Of a stretch of DNA of 64,000 bases, positions 33,209 to 41,835 are shown in pieces (within the stretch, counting starts at the first letter, position 1; every line of letters starts with the position of its first letter). The notes under the pieces were generated by a model that was given only the letters and a program-made list of their open reading frames with translations, did no database searches and was not told where the DNA came from. A program made the translations under genes and the position numbers. The stretch is from contig JAAFJM010000003.1 of NCBI GenBank assembly GCA_013298895.1, positions 186,001 to 250,000 of the forward strand. The letters are read 5' to 3'. This DNA is from Bacteroidota bacterium. Its GTDB lineage: Bacteria; Bacteroidota; Bacteroidia; UKL13-3.

Positions 33209-34858
33209 ATGAAACGTTTACTAATTTCAACAATGGCCTCACTTTTAATTTTAGGTGCTTCGGCCCAAACAGATGAGCGCAAATGGAATATTGGCCTTTT
33301 GGCTGGTACCAGCGAATATGAAGGCGATTTAGGAAATCGATTTTTATATTTTAATAACAAAACCATTGATAATATTGATAAAACATATACTGTTGGCTTA
33401 AGTTTAACCCGTTATTTAAACTCAACTTTCGATTTTGGAGCAATGGGTACCTTTGGTTCATGGGGATATTACGAACCAGGTCAACCGGGTTTTAGAGCAG
33501 ATATGTTGCAAATTAATGGTCATTTTAAATTTAAATTCAACAATGGCTTTTTGTTAGAGAAAAACACATTATTTCAACCCTACTTATTAGTAGGTGCTGG
33601 AGTTACGCGTTATCAAGGAACTTCTACCATTGAAGGGCAAGATGCAACCGCCATACTTGGTGGTGGATTTAATGTTCGCTTAAGTGGAGTAATTGGCATT
33701 AACTACCAAGCTACTTATGGATATTTATTAACCAGCGATGCTAGAGATTTACAACCTGCAAGTGGCATGAACGATGCATTTTTAATGCATACCATTGGGT
33801 TAAACTTTAATTTAGGTGTGGCCTACGATAAAGATGGTGATGGGGTTCACGATAAAAAAGATAAATGTGAAAATACACCACCAAATGTAAAAGTTGATAA
33901 AACAGGTTGCCCAGTTGATAGCGACAAAGATGGTATAGCAGATTATTTAGATGCTTGCCCTAGTGAATCAGGAACAGCTAATGGCTGCCCCGATAATGAT
34001 AAAGATGGCGTGGCTAATAAAGATGACCAATGTCCAGAAACAGCAGGTTTAATTGCATTAAATGGTTGTCCTGATGCTGATGGTGATGGAATTATTGATA
34101 GCAAAGACAATTGTCCTAATGTAAAAGGTAGTTTAGCCCTAGCAGGTTGTCCTGATAGAGATAATGATGGAGTAGCAGATGAAATTGATGCATGTCCTGA
34201 TGTGTATGGTTTAGCAAGTTTTAAAGGTTGTCCTGATAATGATAACGATGGAATTGAAAACAGCAAAGACCAATGCCCTGATTTAAAAGGAACAATTGCT
34301 ACCAATGGTTGCCCTGATACCGACAATGATGGTGTACATGATGGAATTGATAAATGCCCACGTATAGCAGGAAGTTCAAACCACAGTGGTTGCCCCGATT
34401 CAGATAATGATGGTGTGTATGATGATATGGATAGATGTATAACTATTCCAGGAACAAGTGCTAACCAAGGTTGTCCTGAAGTGAAAAAAGAGGTAAAACA
34501 ATTATTTGAAAAAGCATTACAAGGTATTCAGTTTGAAACTGGTAAAGCTGTTATCAAATCAAGTTCAAACTCTATCTTAAATTCAATTGTAAAAGTAATG
34601 AACCAAAACCTTAGTTATAAATTATTAATTGGTGGCCATACCGATAATGTAGGCGATGATGAAATGAACATGACCCTTTCGCAAGACAGAGCAACAGCAG
34701 TTTCAAATTACTTAATTAGCAATGGTGTTGATCCATTAAGAGTAACAGCTACAGGATATGGAGAATCTACTCCAGTTGATGTAAATACATCAGTAAAAGG
34801 TAGAACCAGAAACCGCAGAGTAGAACTTAAAGTTGAGTTTTTAGAAGTGGTAAAATAA
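33209..34858 (+). CDS. OmpA-family porin with thrombospondin type-3 calcium-binding repeats
   Basis: A 549-residue protein. It has a signal peptide (STMASLLILGASAQ), an eight-stranded outer-membrane barrel at about 20-205 (NIGLLAGTSEYEGDLGNRF, GINYQATYGYLL), then six to eight thrombospondin type-3 repeats at about 208-430 (DKDGDGVHDKKDKC, DNDKDGVANKDDQC, DADGDGIIDSKDNC and so on) whose Asp-rich loops bind calcium and whose Cys pairs link adjacent units. The C-terminal OmpA domain at about 440-549 (FETGKAVIKSSSNSIL, IGGHTDNVGDDEMNMTLSQD) binds peptidoglycan. It is usually among the most abundant outer-membrane proteins. Three hairpins follow the stop. Confidence 0.93.
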   Translation: MKRLLISTMASLLILGASAQTDERKWNIGLLAGTSEYEGDLGNRFLYFNNKTIDNIDKTYTVGLSLTRYLNSTFDFGAMGTFGSWGYYEPGQPGFRADMLQINGHFKFKFNNGFLLEKNTLFQPYLLVGAGVTRYQGTSTIEGQDATAILGGGFNVRLSGVIGINYQATYGYLLTSDARDLQPASGMNDAFLMHTIGLNFNLGVAYDKDGDGVHDKKDKCENTPPNVKVDKTGCPVDSDKDGIADYLDACPSESGTANGCPDNDKDGVANKDDQCPETAGLIALNGCPDADGDGIIDSKDNCPNVKGSLALAGCPDRDNDGVADEIDACPDVYGLASFKGCPDNDNDGIENSKDQCPDLKGTIATNGCPDTDNDGVHDGIDKCPRIAGSSNHSGCPDSDNDGVYDDMDRCITIPGTSANQGCPEVKKEVKQLFEKALQGIQFETGKAVIKSSSNSILNSIVKVMNQNLSYKLLIGGHTDNVGDDEMNMTLSQDRATAVSNYLISNGVDPLRVTATGYGESTPVDVNTSVKGRTRNRRVELKVEFLEVVK

Positions 34859-34873
34859 AATTTAAAACTTACG

Positions 34874-34906
34874 ACACTTCCTCGCTATCAACTTGCGAGT
34901 AAGTGT
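34874..34906 (+). repeat. Stem-loop 1 in the 3' region of the OmpA gene
   Basis: ACACTTCCTCGC (34874-34885) pairs with GCGAGTAAGTGT (34895-34906) with one mismatch. A second hairpin, ACAGCC-TCC-GGCTGT, follows at 34912-34926. No T run follows either one, so they may stabilise the 3' end of this probably abundant mRNA. Confidence 0.5.
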
Positions 34907-34937
34907 ATAAAACAGCCTCCGGCTGTATCATTAAACC

Positions 34938-34972
34938 AAAACCGCTTTAGCCAAAAACTAAAGCGGTTTTTT
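34938..34972 (+). terminator. Rho-independent terminator of the OmpA/TSP3 gene
   Basis: AAAACCGCTTTAG (34938-34950) and CTAAAGCGGTTTT (34958-34970) form a perfect 13-base stem with a 7-base loop, followed by TT. It is the third hairpin in a row after the stop at 34858. Confidence 0.85.
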
Positions 34973-35202
34973 AGTTAATGATAACTTGTATACATGAAGT
35001 AAGAAATAATAATGATAGAAAAATAAAGAGTCTTTTAATTGGTTTGATTATGAAAAAAAATAGGATATTTTTGTTAAATAAAGTTTGACACCAATCAAGT
35101 TCATCTCTCCAAAAATAGTCAGATATACCTGATAAAATCAGGGTTATAAAAGTTAGCAACAATAATCTGTAGACAGTAAAAATCTTAAATGACAGCAAAA
35201 AA

Positions 35203-36003
35203 TTGACAACACCAGAACAACATAAAGAACTGAAACGACTTAGGGATATACTTATTGCAACGCTTGACTATTTTATTGAGAGCTACAATAAGAGCGGACA
35301 AAAATTTGAAGGCTTTAACCCAGTTGACAACTTTCAAGAATTAAAGAAGCAGACTGAAGAATTTTACAAAAAAGGGAAAACAACCAAGTTAAAAAATTGG
35401 CTTCGAGACATGACTGAAATGCCAAGAGAGACAGGCGATCTTAATTATGTTGCTTACATAAAGCGGACAACAGGACACGACTACAACATTTTTACCGCAT
35501 TTAATAAACGTATTTACAACATAATTGCTAAAGGTAAAATCTCAACAGAAAATCAGTTTCGTGATCTTAATTCAATGGTTGATTTTTTGAGTCAAACTGA
35601 ACCTATTGAAGACAATAAAATAGAAGTGCTTAATAATTTGCTTATTGACTTTGAACATAGGTTGAGTTTTAAAAACAGAAAGCCAAAACGCACTAAGAAA
35701 GTAAATAGTAAATTCACTTCTATTGCACTCGTAAACATAAAAGCACCCGACAACAAAAAGACATTTGAAATATGTGAATATTTCACAAACGGTATTTACG
35801 ACCAAACTGGTTCTTCAATTATGTGGGCAGATGGTGGTGGGTCAGTTTTTTATTTCACTTTACAAGGACACTATATTTCCGCCAGGTGGCTTGACGGTCA
35901 AACTTTGGAAGTAACACACGACAAAGCGATTGTATTTACAAAGCAAGAAACAGAGTTTTATTATTGTGGTGACAAGGGAGTAATAATTTATAAACCAAAA
36001 TGA
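35203..36003 (+). CDS. Orphan hypothetical protein
   Basis: A 266-residue cytoplasmic protein starting at TTG. The first 165 residues are charged helices (HKELKRLRDILIATLDYFI, FYKKGKTTKLKNWLRDMTEM). The last 90 residues are a beta-rich domain (CEYFTNGIYDQTGSSIMWAD, FTLQGHYISARWLDGQTLEV). No family recognised. An upstream ATG at 35189 is out of frame and closes at once, so a TTG start or a truncated 5' end is likely. It lies in an accessory-looking patch with other orphans. An immunity-like or regulatory role is possible, but nothing in the sequence proves it. Confidence 0.55.
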   Translation: MTTPEQHKELKRLRDILIATLDYFIESYNKSGQKFEGFNPVDNFQELKKQTEEFYKKGKTTKLKNWLRDMTEMPRETGDLNYVAYIKRTTGHDYNIFTAFNKRIYNIIAKGKISTENQFRDLNSMVDFLSQTEPIEDNKIEVLNNLLIDFEHRLSFKNRKPKRTKKVNSKFTSIALVNIKAPDNKKTFEICEYFTNGIYDQTGSSIMWADGGGSVFYFTLQGHYISARWLDGQTLEVTHDKAIVFTKQETEFYYCGDKGVIIYKPK

Positions 36004-36237
36004 CACCTATACTTTACACGACAACTTTTCTCATGGAGAGTATTACAGCTGCTAACAGCAACTATAAGAAATTGTCGTTTCAAAGGTTAAATTAAGCTTT
36101 GTACTTATTTAAAAGTTTGTGCTTGGTTCATTGTGAAGTGCTATTGAATCTCCACCTTCGCAAAGCTGTTAATTGTAATAGCCAATTATAGGAAGACCGA
36201 TAAAACGAATGACAAAACAGGAAAAATAAATAATTGG

Positions 36238-36645
36238 TTGACGACAGGACTTCAGCAACCTGCCGACAAACTTTCGGAAATTTTTTATTACGACAAAAGA
36301 GACAACGAATTTTTCTCAATTCTTGTAACGGACTATTTTATGTTTGATGAAAACCTAAATTTGGAAAAAGACACAACAACGACTTATTCTAAAGATAATC
36401 TTGAAACCTTGATTGACAGAATACAAAGAATTGAAAACAAGGATATCACAATTATTTCTTTGCCAAGACATGATAATTCAATAAATGCTGACAACATACA
36501 ATTCATTTCTAAACAAGTAGAAAGTTTTTTAAACTTGAATTCTATCAATATCGATACAGCAACAATATGGGAAATTGAAGAGATTGTATCGATAACAATT
36601 GACTTGAAAAATGAAAGAGAACTTGAGATAAAAAAGAATTGGTGA
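36238..36645 (+). CDS. Orphan hypothetical protein, possibly 5'-truncated
   Basis: A 135-residue frame (TTG start) coding a soluble protein with a strand-rich opening (EIFYYDKRDNEFFSILVTDYF), acidic helices and a final VSITIDLKNERELEIKKNW. The reading frame stays open upstream to a stop at 36145 and translates sensibly (IVIANYRKTDKTNDKTGKIN), yet offers no ATG, which suggests a gene that lost its 5' end or uses a rare start. The opening recalls the first domain of small proteins with a bound-ligand or UPF0158-like fold, but I do not trust that match. Upstream bases 36004-36147 hold no gene. Confidence 0.4.
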   Translation: MTTGLQQPADKLSEIFYYDKRDNEFFSILVTDYFMFDENLNLEKDTTTTYSKDNLETLIDRIQRIENKDITIISLPRHDNSINADNIQFISKQVESFLNLNSINIDTATIWEIEEIVSITIDLKNERELEIKKNW

Positions 36646-36910
36646 CAAGTATGGAAATAAAAACTAGCTATTACTGGACGCTTTTACATTATGGGTTGAC
36701 TTGGTTGATTGAACTTTATTTTTTTAAATATTTTAGCTTTCTGATAATGAATTACTAGTAAATCTGTCTCGACACAAGCCTTAAAAACAATATATGCTTT
36801 TATTAGACAAAAATTCTACCACCACAATCTGTAAAGTTTATGGAGGACAGTAGTTCGCTAACTTATGTTGAATAAATATATCAAACTTACAATTATAAAA
36901 AATACCAAAA

Positions 36911-37195
36911 ATGAATTTAAAAACGAAAAGAAGAATAGTTTATTTATCAATTAGTGTATTAACAATTTACTGTTTATTCTCTCTTCTAGAGATTTTTAAT
37001 CTTGCTTCTTTGTATAAAGACCAAGTAGAAATGTCTGCAATGACTTCACATGAAAGTGTTTCAAGTGATTTTATTTGGGACTTACTTCAAAAGGCAAAAG
37101 AATTGACTAATTGGATTAATTTTTTTCAATATTCTGCTTTGACAAGTATATTTATTGTAATTATGCTTATCCGTTGGACAATTAAATCTGAATAA
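36911..37195 (+). CDS. Small two-helix membrane protein, hypothetical
   Basis: A 94-residue ORF with an ATG start, a basic N-terminus (LKTKRRIVY), a first membrane helix (LSISVLTIYCLFSLLEIFNL), a polar loop of about 45 residues with TSHESVSSDFIWDLLQKAKE, and a second helix (SALTSIFIVIMLIRWTI). No family recognised. It is isolated by about 135 bases from the GT39 gene downstream and 265 from the previous ORF. The gap 36646-36910 shows nothing I can name. Confidence 0.5.
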   Translation: MNLKTKRRIVYLSISVLTIYCLFSLLEIFNLASLYKDQVEMSAMTSHESVSSDFIWDLLQKAKELTNWINFFQYSALTSIFIVIMLIRWTIKSE

Positions 37196-37330
37196 ATCAG
37201 AAAATATTAACAGACAAAATGGACAAATGAATAGAAATATTTCAGTTAACAGCACATTTATGGTTAATCAAATTTTGGTTATCGGCAACTATATTCGCTT
37301 AGCCATTAATCATTATAATAAATTACAAGA

Positions 37331-38893
37331 ATGACATTCCACTATTTTACAGACAAACAAATAATACCACTTTACATCAGTGCTGCTCTTATAATAGTTT
37401 CCATTTTATTTTTTAATAATGGTAAGACAAGAACTAGCTTGGTTCTTTTATTTGTTGGTTCTTTAACACTAGGTTTTTTTATGGCAAATCTAGATCCTTT
37501 CCTAATTCTGTGGGATGAACAATACCATGCATTGGTTGCAAAAAACTTACTATTAAATCCATTAAAACCTACACTTTATTCAAATCCATTATTAGAATAT
37601 GATTACAGGAATTGGACTGGAAATTATATTTGGTTACACAAACAACCTCTTTTTTTGTGGCAAATAGCCATTAGTTTGAAATTATTTGGTTTCAACGCGC
37701 TAGCTGTAAGACTCCCAAGCATTATATTACATTCAGCTGCAGTATTATTGATTTATCGTATTGGAAAAATTTCGGCTACCGAGAGAATTGGTTTTTACGG
37801 TGCACTATTTTTTGCTTTAGCCTATTTTCCTCTTGAATTAGTGGCAGGTAGATACTCAACTGATCATAATGACCTTTCGTTTCTATTTTACGTAACAGCT
37901 AGCATTTGGGCATGGTTTGAATACCAACATACAAACAAAAAATACTATTTAATTTTAATAGGATTATTTTCAGGTTGTGCAGTGCTTGTAAAATGGTTGG
38001 TAGGTCTACTAATTTATGCGATTTGGTTTCTCACAATTGGAATCAATGATAAACTGAATTGGCTAAAACCAAAATCATATATACCAATATTGGTGTCGTT
38101 ACTCATAACTCTTTTGGTATTTCTTCCTTGGCAAATTTATATACTATTCAATTACCCTTTTGAATCTAATTATGAATTTGCTTACAATACAAAACATTTT
38201 TTTGAACCTTTAGAAAATCATGGAGGTGATATATGGTTTCATATTAAAGCCTTGAGCGATATATATGGTTCTGGTGACGCTGTTCCCTATTTGTATTTAA
38301 TTGGACTGATAATTTTAGTAAAGAATTTAAATTTTAAAATATATCGTTATGCAATAGTATTAGCCATTGTAATTACTTATGTGTTTTATTCAATTGCATC
38401 AACAAAAATGATATCATTTTGTATTATAGTTTCTCCATTAGCTTTTTTAGGGCTTGGTAGTTTAATAGATTCTTCAGCAACCTTATTAAGTTCCAAAATA
38501 AAGTATGCAAAATTTGAATCAATTTTCAGGCCAATCATTCTAATTACTGTATGTGCATTCCTCATTAATATTACTAAAATTCAAAATTATCATACTAATT
38601 GGAAGCCTCATGATAATTGTAATAGAATGGCTGAATTGAATGAAATGGAATTTATTAAAAAACTAAAGATTCAATTAGGTTCAGAAAATTATGTTGTATT
38701 CAATTCAAACGTAAGAGTAAAGGGACATATACCCATCATGTTTTATACCGATTATATTGCTTATGATATTATTCCAACCGAAAAACAAATCGAACAAATA
38801 GTATCAAAAAAATATAAAATTGCTATCTTGGATAATAAGAAATTGCCGGATTATATAAACAACAACAACGAGATAGTTAAAATCAAATTTTGA
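37331..38893 (+). CDS. GT39-type membrane glycosyltransferase (ArnT/PMT-like)
   Basis: A 520-residue protein with about 10-12 membrane helices. An early luminal loop carries the acidic motif LILWDEQYHALVAKNLL (Asp-Glu at about residues 62-63), then NYIWLHKQPLFLWQIAISLK, FGFNALAVRLPSI, and AGRYSTDHNDLSFLFYVTAS. These are the hallmarks of GT-C family 39 enzymes, which move a sugar from a polyprenyl-phosphate donor onto lipid A or protein. A C-terminal periplasmic domain of about 100 residues ends the protein. It stands alone upstream of the polyketide operon, 260 bases away on the same strand. The acceptor is unknown. Confidence 0.85.
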   Translation: MTFHYFTDKQIIPLYISAALIIVSILFFNNGKTRTSLVLLFVGSLTLGFFMANLDPFLILWDEQYHALVAKNLLLNPLKPTLYSNPLLEYDYRNWTGNYIWLHKQPLFLWQIAISLKLFGFNALAVRLPSIILHSAAVLLIYRIGKISATERIGFYGALFFALAYFPLELVAGRYSTDHNDLSFLFYVTASIWAWFEYQHTNKKYYLILIGLFSGCAVLVKWLVGLLIYAIWFLTIGINDKLNWLKPKSYIPILVSLLITLLVFLPWQIYILFNYPFESNYEFAYNTKHFFEPLENHGGDIWFHIKALSDIYGSGDAVPYLYLIGLIILVKNLNFKIYRYAIVLAIVITYVFYSIASTKMISFCIIVSPLAFLGLGSLIDSSATLLSSKIKYAKFESIFRPIILITVCAFLINITKIQNYHTNWKPHDNCNRMAELNEMEFIKKLKIQLGSENYVVFNSNVRVKGHIPIMFYTDYIAYDIIPTEKQIEQIVSKKYKIAILDNKKLPDYINNNNEIVKIKF

Positions 38894-39153
38894 AGCAACA
38901 AATTCCTATAACATCACAAATAATTAATTTATACTTTCTATAATTACTTACAGGGTTAACCATTTCATAGAAAGTATTGCTACACTTCCTATAACAACTC
39001 CTTCTCCCAATATGTAAAATATATAAAAATTATAAATTCTTGTATAAGTTTTAAACTTCCAATTTCAAGCATATTTGTTGATTAAGAAGCCATTTTAAAT
39101 TATTTTTTTCCATTTCAACCTTTATACATTTACCAATGCATGTATATTGAATT

Positions 39154-40071
39154 ATGATAGAAGTGGTTAAGTTTGTACTCATGAAATCCCAAATAAAAAA
39201 AACGGTGTTTAAAAATACTGTTCAATTACTTCGAATTCCATTTTCATTGTTGTTGATGCCTTTATTTATTCTTGCACTAAGTCAAAATGAAATAAATGGA
39301 TATACAGCTGTTATTAGTTTTATCATTATTCATTTATTGGTTTATCCTGCGAGTAATGGATACAATAGTTATATTGATAAGGACGAGAGCAGTATTGGAG
39401 GAATAGAGAAACCACCATTGCCAACTCTTCATTTGTTTTATGTTACCATAGTTTTAGATTTTTTAGCCATTATTTCAGCATTTTTATTTGTAAATATACT
39501 TTTTTCATGTAGCATTTTCGTTTATATTTTGGCTTCGCGGGCTTATAGTTCCAAACAAATTCGTTTAAAAAAATATCCAATCATTGGATTTTTAATCGTT
39601 GTTATTTTTCAAGGTGGATTTACTTATATGATGAGTGTAATAGGAATTACAAATGAATCGTTTGTTTTTTCAAGTACTAATATTTTATTACTGTTTGCAT
39701 GTAGTTTTCAAATTGCAGGAGCTTATCCATTAACTCAAATTTATCAGCATGAGGCCGATTTAGCCGATGGTGTAAAAACCTTAAGTTATAAATTAGGATA
39801 TAAAGGCACTTTTATTTTTACTGCTATCATGTTTGGTTTGTGTAATGTATTTTATTATTTGTATTTCGAACAAATTGGAAAATCAAATAATTTTTATTTG
39901 ATACAACTTTTTTTTATTCCTATTGTTATATATTTCGTGTGGTGGTTTTTTAAAACCATTAATAACGAAAATGAAGCTAATTTTAAAAACACCATGCGAA
40001 TGAATTTAATAGCCGCCATTTGCATGAATACTTGTTTTATTATTTTATACTTAACCAACCGTTTATTTTGA
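39154..40071 (+). CDS. UbiA-family prenyltransferase
   Basis: A 305-residue membrane protein with about eight helices. The first Asp-rich region reads SNGYNSYIDKDESSIGGIEK (residues about 66-85), close to the NDxxDxxxD site of UbiA enzymes. The second is IYQHEADLADGVKTLSYKLG (about 196-215), matching the DxxxD site. It should join a prenyl diphosphate to an aromatic ring at the inner membrane. The start may be this ATG or one nine codons later at 39181. Its stop TGA overlaps the TTG start of the type III polyketide synthase gene (TTGA), so it heads a coupled four-gene operon. The aromatic acceptor is probably the polyketide made by the next gene. Confidence 0.85.
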   Translation: MIEVVKFVLMKSQIKKTVFKNTVQLLRIPFSLLLMPLFILALSQNEINGYTAVISFIIIHLLVYPASNGYNSYIDKDESSIGGIEKPPLPTLHLFYVTIVLDFLAIISAFLFVNILFSCSIFVYILASRAYSSKQIRLKKYPIIGFLIVVIFQGGFTYMMSVIGITNESFVFSSTNILLLFACSFQIAGAYPLTQIYQHEADLADGVKTLSYKLGYKGTFIFTAIMFGLCNVFYYLYFEQIGKSNNFYLIQLFFIPIVIYFVWWFFKTINNENEANFKNTMRMNLIAAICMNTCFIILYLTNRLF

Positions 40072-41156
40072 GTTACCTATCAGCAATTGAAACTGCAGTT
40101 CCCCAATACCGATATCATCAAAATGATTTGGCTGAATTTTTCCAAAATACGGCAGAGGATATCTCTATTAAACGTAAAATGAAAATGGTAGCGCATAAAT
40201 CAGGAATTCAAACACGTTATTCCGTGTTAGCTGATTTTGGAAACCATCCTTCAGATTTCACCTTCTTTGAAAAAAATTGGGATTTATCTCCAGCTGTTTC
40301 ATTAACCAAACGAATGGAAATTTATAAAACGAATGCTTTGCAACTCTCTATTGCTGCTATTCAAAAGATTGCAAACTTTGAATCTATAAAAAATTCCATT
40401 ACACATATTATAACGGTTACATGCACAGGTCTTTTTGCTCCTGGCATGGATATCGAGTTGATTCAAGCACTGAATTTAAATCCGAAAACCCAACGTAGTA
40501 GTATCAATTTTATGGGTTGCAATGCAGCTATTATTGCCTTGAATCAAGCCAATTCTATTTGCAATAGCCAATCAGATGCAAAGGTATTAATTGTATGTAC
40601 AGAGTTATGTACCATACATATTCAAACTAGTTTTACTGATGATTACTTGCTTTCGAACTCCTTGTTTAGCGATGGAAGTGCAGCAGCAATAGTAAGTTCA
40701 AAGCCACAAAATTTGTCTGAATATCCCGATTTAGAAATTACTTCATTTGATTCTTTAATTATTCATGAAGGCCAAAACGACATGGCTTGGCAACTTTCTG
40801 AATATGGTTTTTTAATGAGTTTATCTGCTTATATTTCTAATTTAATCAATGGAAATATTTCAAAAATGCTAACTGATTTAAACATTCAAAAAGATAAGAT
40901 AAACTTTTGGGCCATACATCCTGGAGGTAAAAAAATATTGGATGATTTTGCAAAGGTGTTTGATTTTAAAAACAATGAATTGGCAACGGCTTATCATGTT
41001 TTAAAGAATTATGGCAATATGTCTTCACCAACGATATTATTTGTGTTAAAAGAATTGATGGAGAATAATAAAAAGAAAAGAAGTGGAGATACCATATTTA
41101 CTGCAGCTTTTGGACCAGGTTTAACAATTGAAACCATGCAGTTGGCCTATGTTTAG
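40068..41156 (+). CDS. Type III polyketide synthase (chalcone/alkylresorcinol synthase-like)
   Basis: About 362 residues. Thiolase-fold synthase with all three catalytic residues: Cys in TVTCTGLFAPGMDIELIQAL (about residue 119), His in WAIHPGGKKILDDF and Asn in NYGNMSSPTILFV. The family extends a fatty acyl- or aryl-CoA starter with malonyl-CoA and cyclises it to a resorcinol or pyrone. I start it at TTG 40068, which gives the normal N-terminus (SYLSAIETAVPQYRYHQ). An upstream ATG at 40020 would overlap ubiA by 52 bases. The methyltransferase gene starts inside its last codons. Alkylresorcinol-type lipid is the likely product, with chain length and cyclisation unknown. Confidence 0.92.
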   Translation: MSYLSAIETAVPQYRYHQNDLAEFFQNTAEDISIKRKMKMVAHKSGIQTRYSVLADFGNHPSDFTFFEKNWDLSPAVSLTKRMEIYKTNALQLSIAAIQKIANFESIKNSITHIITVTCTGLFAPGMDIELIQALNLNPKTQRSSINFMGCNAAIIALNQANSICNSQSDAKVLIVCTELCTIHIQTSFTDDYLLSNSLFSDGSAAAIVSSKPQNLSEYPDLEITSFDSLIIHEGQNDMAWQLSEYGFLMSLSAYISNLINGNISKMLTDLNIQKDKINFWAIHPGGKKILDDFAKVFDFKNNELATAYHVLKNYGNMSSPTILFVLKELMENNKKKRSGDTIFTAAFGPGLTIETMQLAYV

Positions 41157-41835
41157 AATAAGAAGTTCTCAAAAAGAATTATTAGATGCGGAGGTAATTC
41201 CTGATGCTGATTTGTTCCAGAATTTAAAGGAATTGCATGTCATTAATTCGTTATTAGGTGGTTATCAAATTTCACTAAACGCTCTTAAAAAAATTGATTT
41301 TAAAAACCAAACTTATACTTTAGTTGATATAGGAAGTGGCGGAGGAGATACTCTGAAAACTATCTTTAAATGGGCTCAAAAAAACAAAACCAATTTGAAG
41401 TTATATGGCATTGATTTAAAAAGTACTTGCGTAAATTATGCTAATCAAAATGAACCCAATGCATCATTGAGTTTTATATGTGATGATTATAGAAATATTC
41501 ATTTGCATGTAAATGAAGTATCCATTATTCATGCTAGTTTATTTTGTCATCATCTTACATCTTCTCAAATTATTGAATTGATTCAGTTTGCTATAAAACA
41601 TAAAGCCATTCTAATTATAAACGATTTAGAAAGAAATAGATTTGCCTATTATGCTATTAAATACCTTACAAAATTTTTTTCAAAATCGTACCTAGTAAAA
41701 AATGATGCGCCCCTTTCTGTTTTACGCGGCTTCAAAAAAAAGGAGTGGATTGAAATGATTCAATTGGCAGGTGCAAAAAATTATTCAGTTAAAAACAAAT
41801 GGGCATTTAGACACGAAGTAATTGTTTATGAATAA
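41149..41835 (+). CDS. SAM-dependent methyltransferase of the polyketide operon
   Basis: A 228-residue class I methyltransferase. SAM-binding motif I is VDIGSGGGDTL (about residue 59), followed by LYGIDLKSTCVNYANQN as the acidic strand-2 contact, and later IIHASLFCHHLTSSQIIELI and LIINDLERNRFAYY as post-motif strands. It resembles methyltransferases linked to bacterial type III polyketide synthases, which methylate a ring carbon or hydroxyl. The ATG at 41149 overlaps the synthase stop by 8 bases. It also overlaps the FAD gene at its own end, so the operon is tightly coupled. The regiochemistry is unknown. Confidence 0.9.
   Translation: MFRIRSSQKELLDAEVIPDADLFQNLKELHVINSLLGGYQISLNALKKIDFKNQTYTLVDIGSGGGDTLKTIFKWAQKNKTNLKLYGIDLKSTCVNYANQNEPNASLSFICDDYRNIHLHVNEVSIIHASLFCHHLTSSQIIELIQFAIKHKAILIINDLERNRFAYYAIKYLTKFFSKSYLVKNDAPLSVLRGFKKKEWIEMIQLAGAKNYSVKNKWAFRHEVIVYE

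Noticed and set aside
33943-34326. 127-codon frame antisense to the TSP3 repeats
   Set aside because: It has regular Ser-Gly-Gln-Pro periodicity only because it mirrors the Asp-rich repeats on the other strand.
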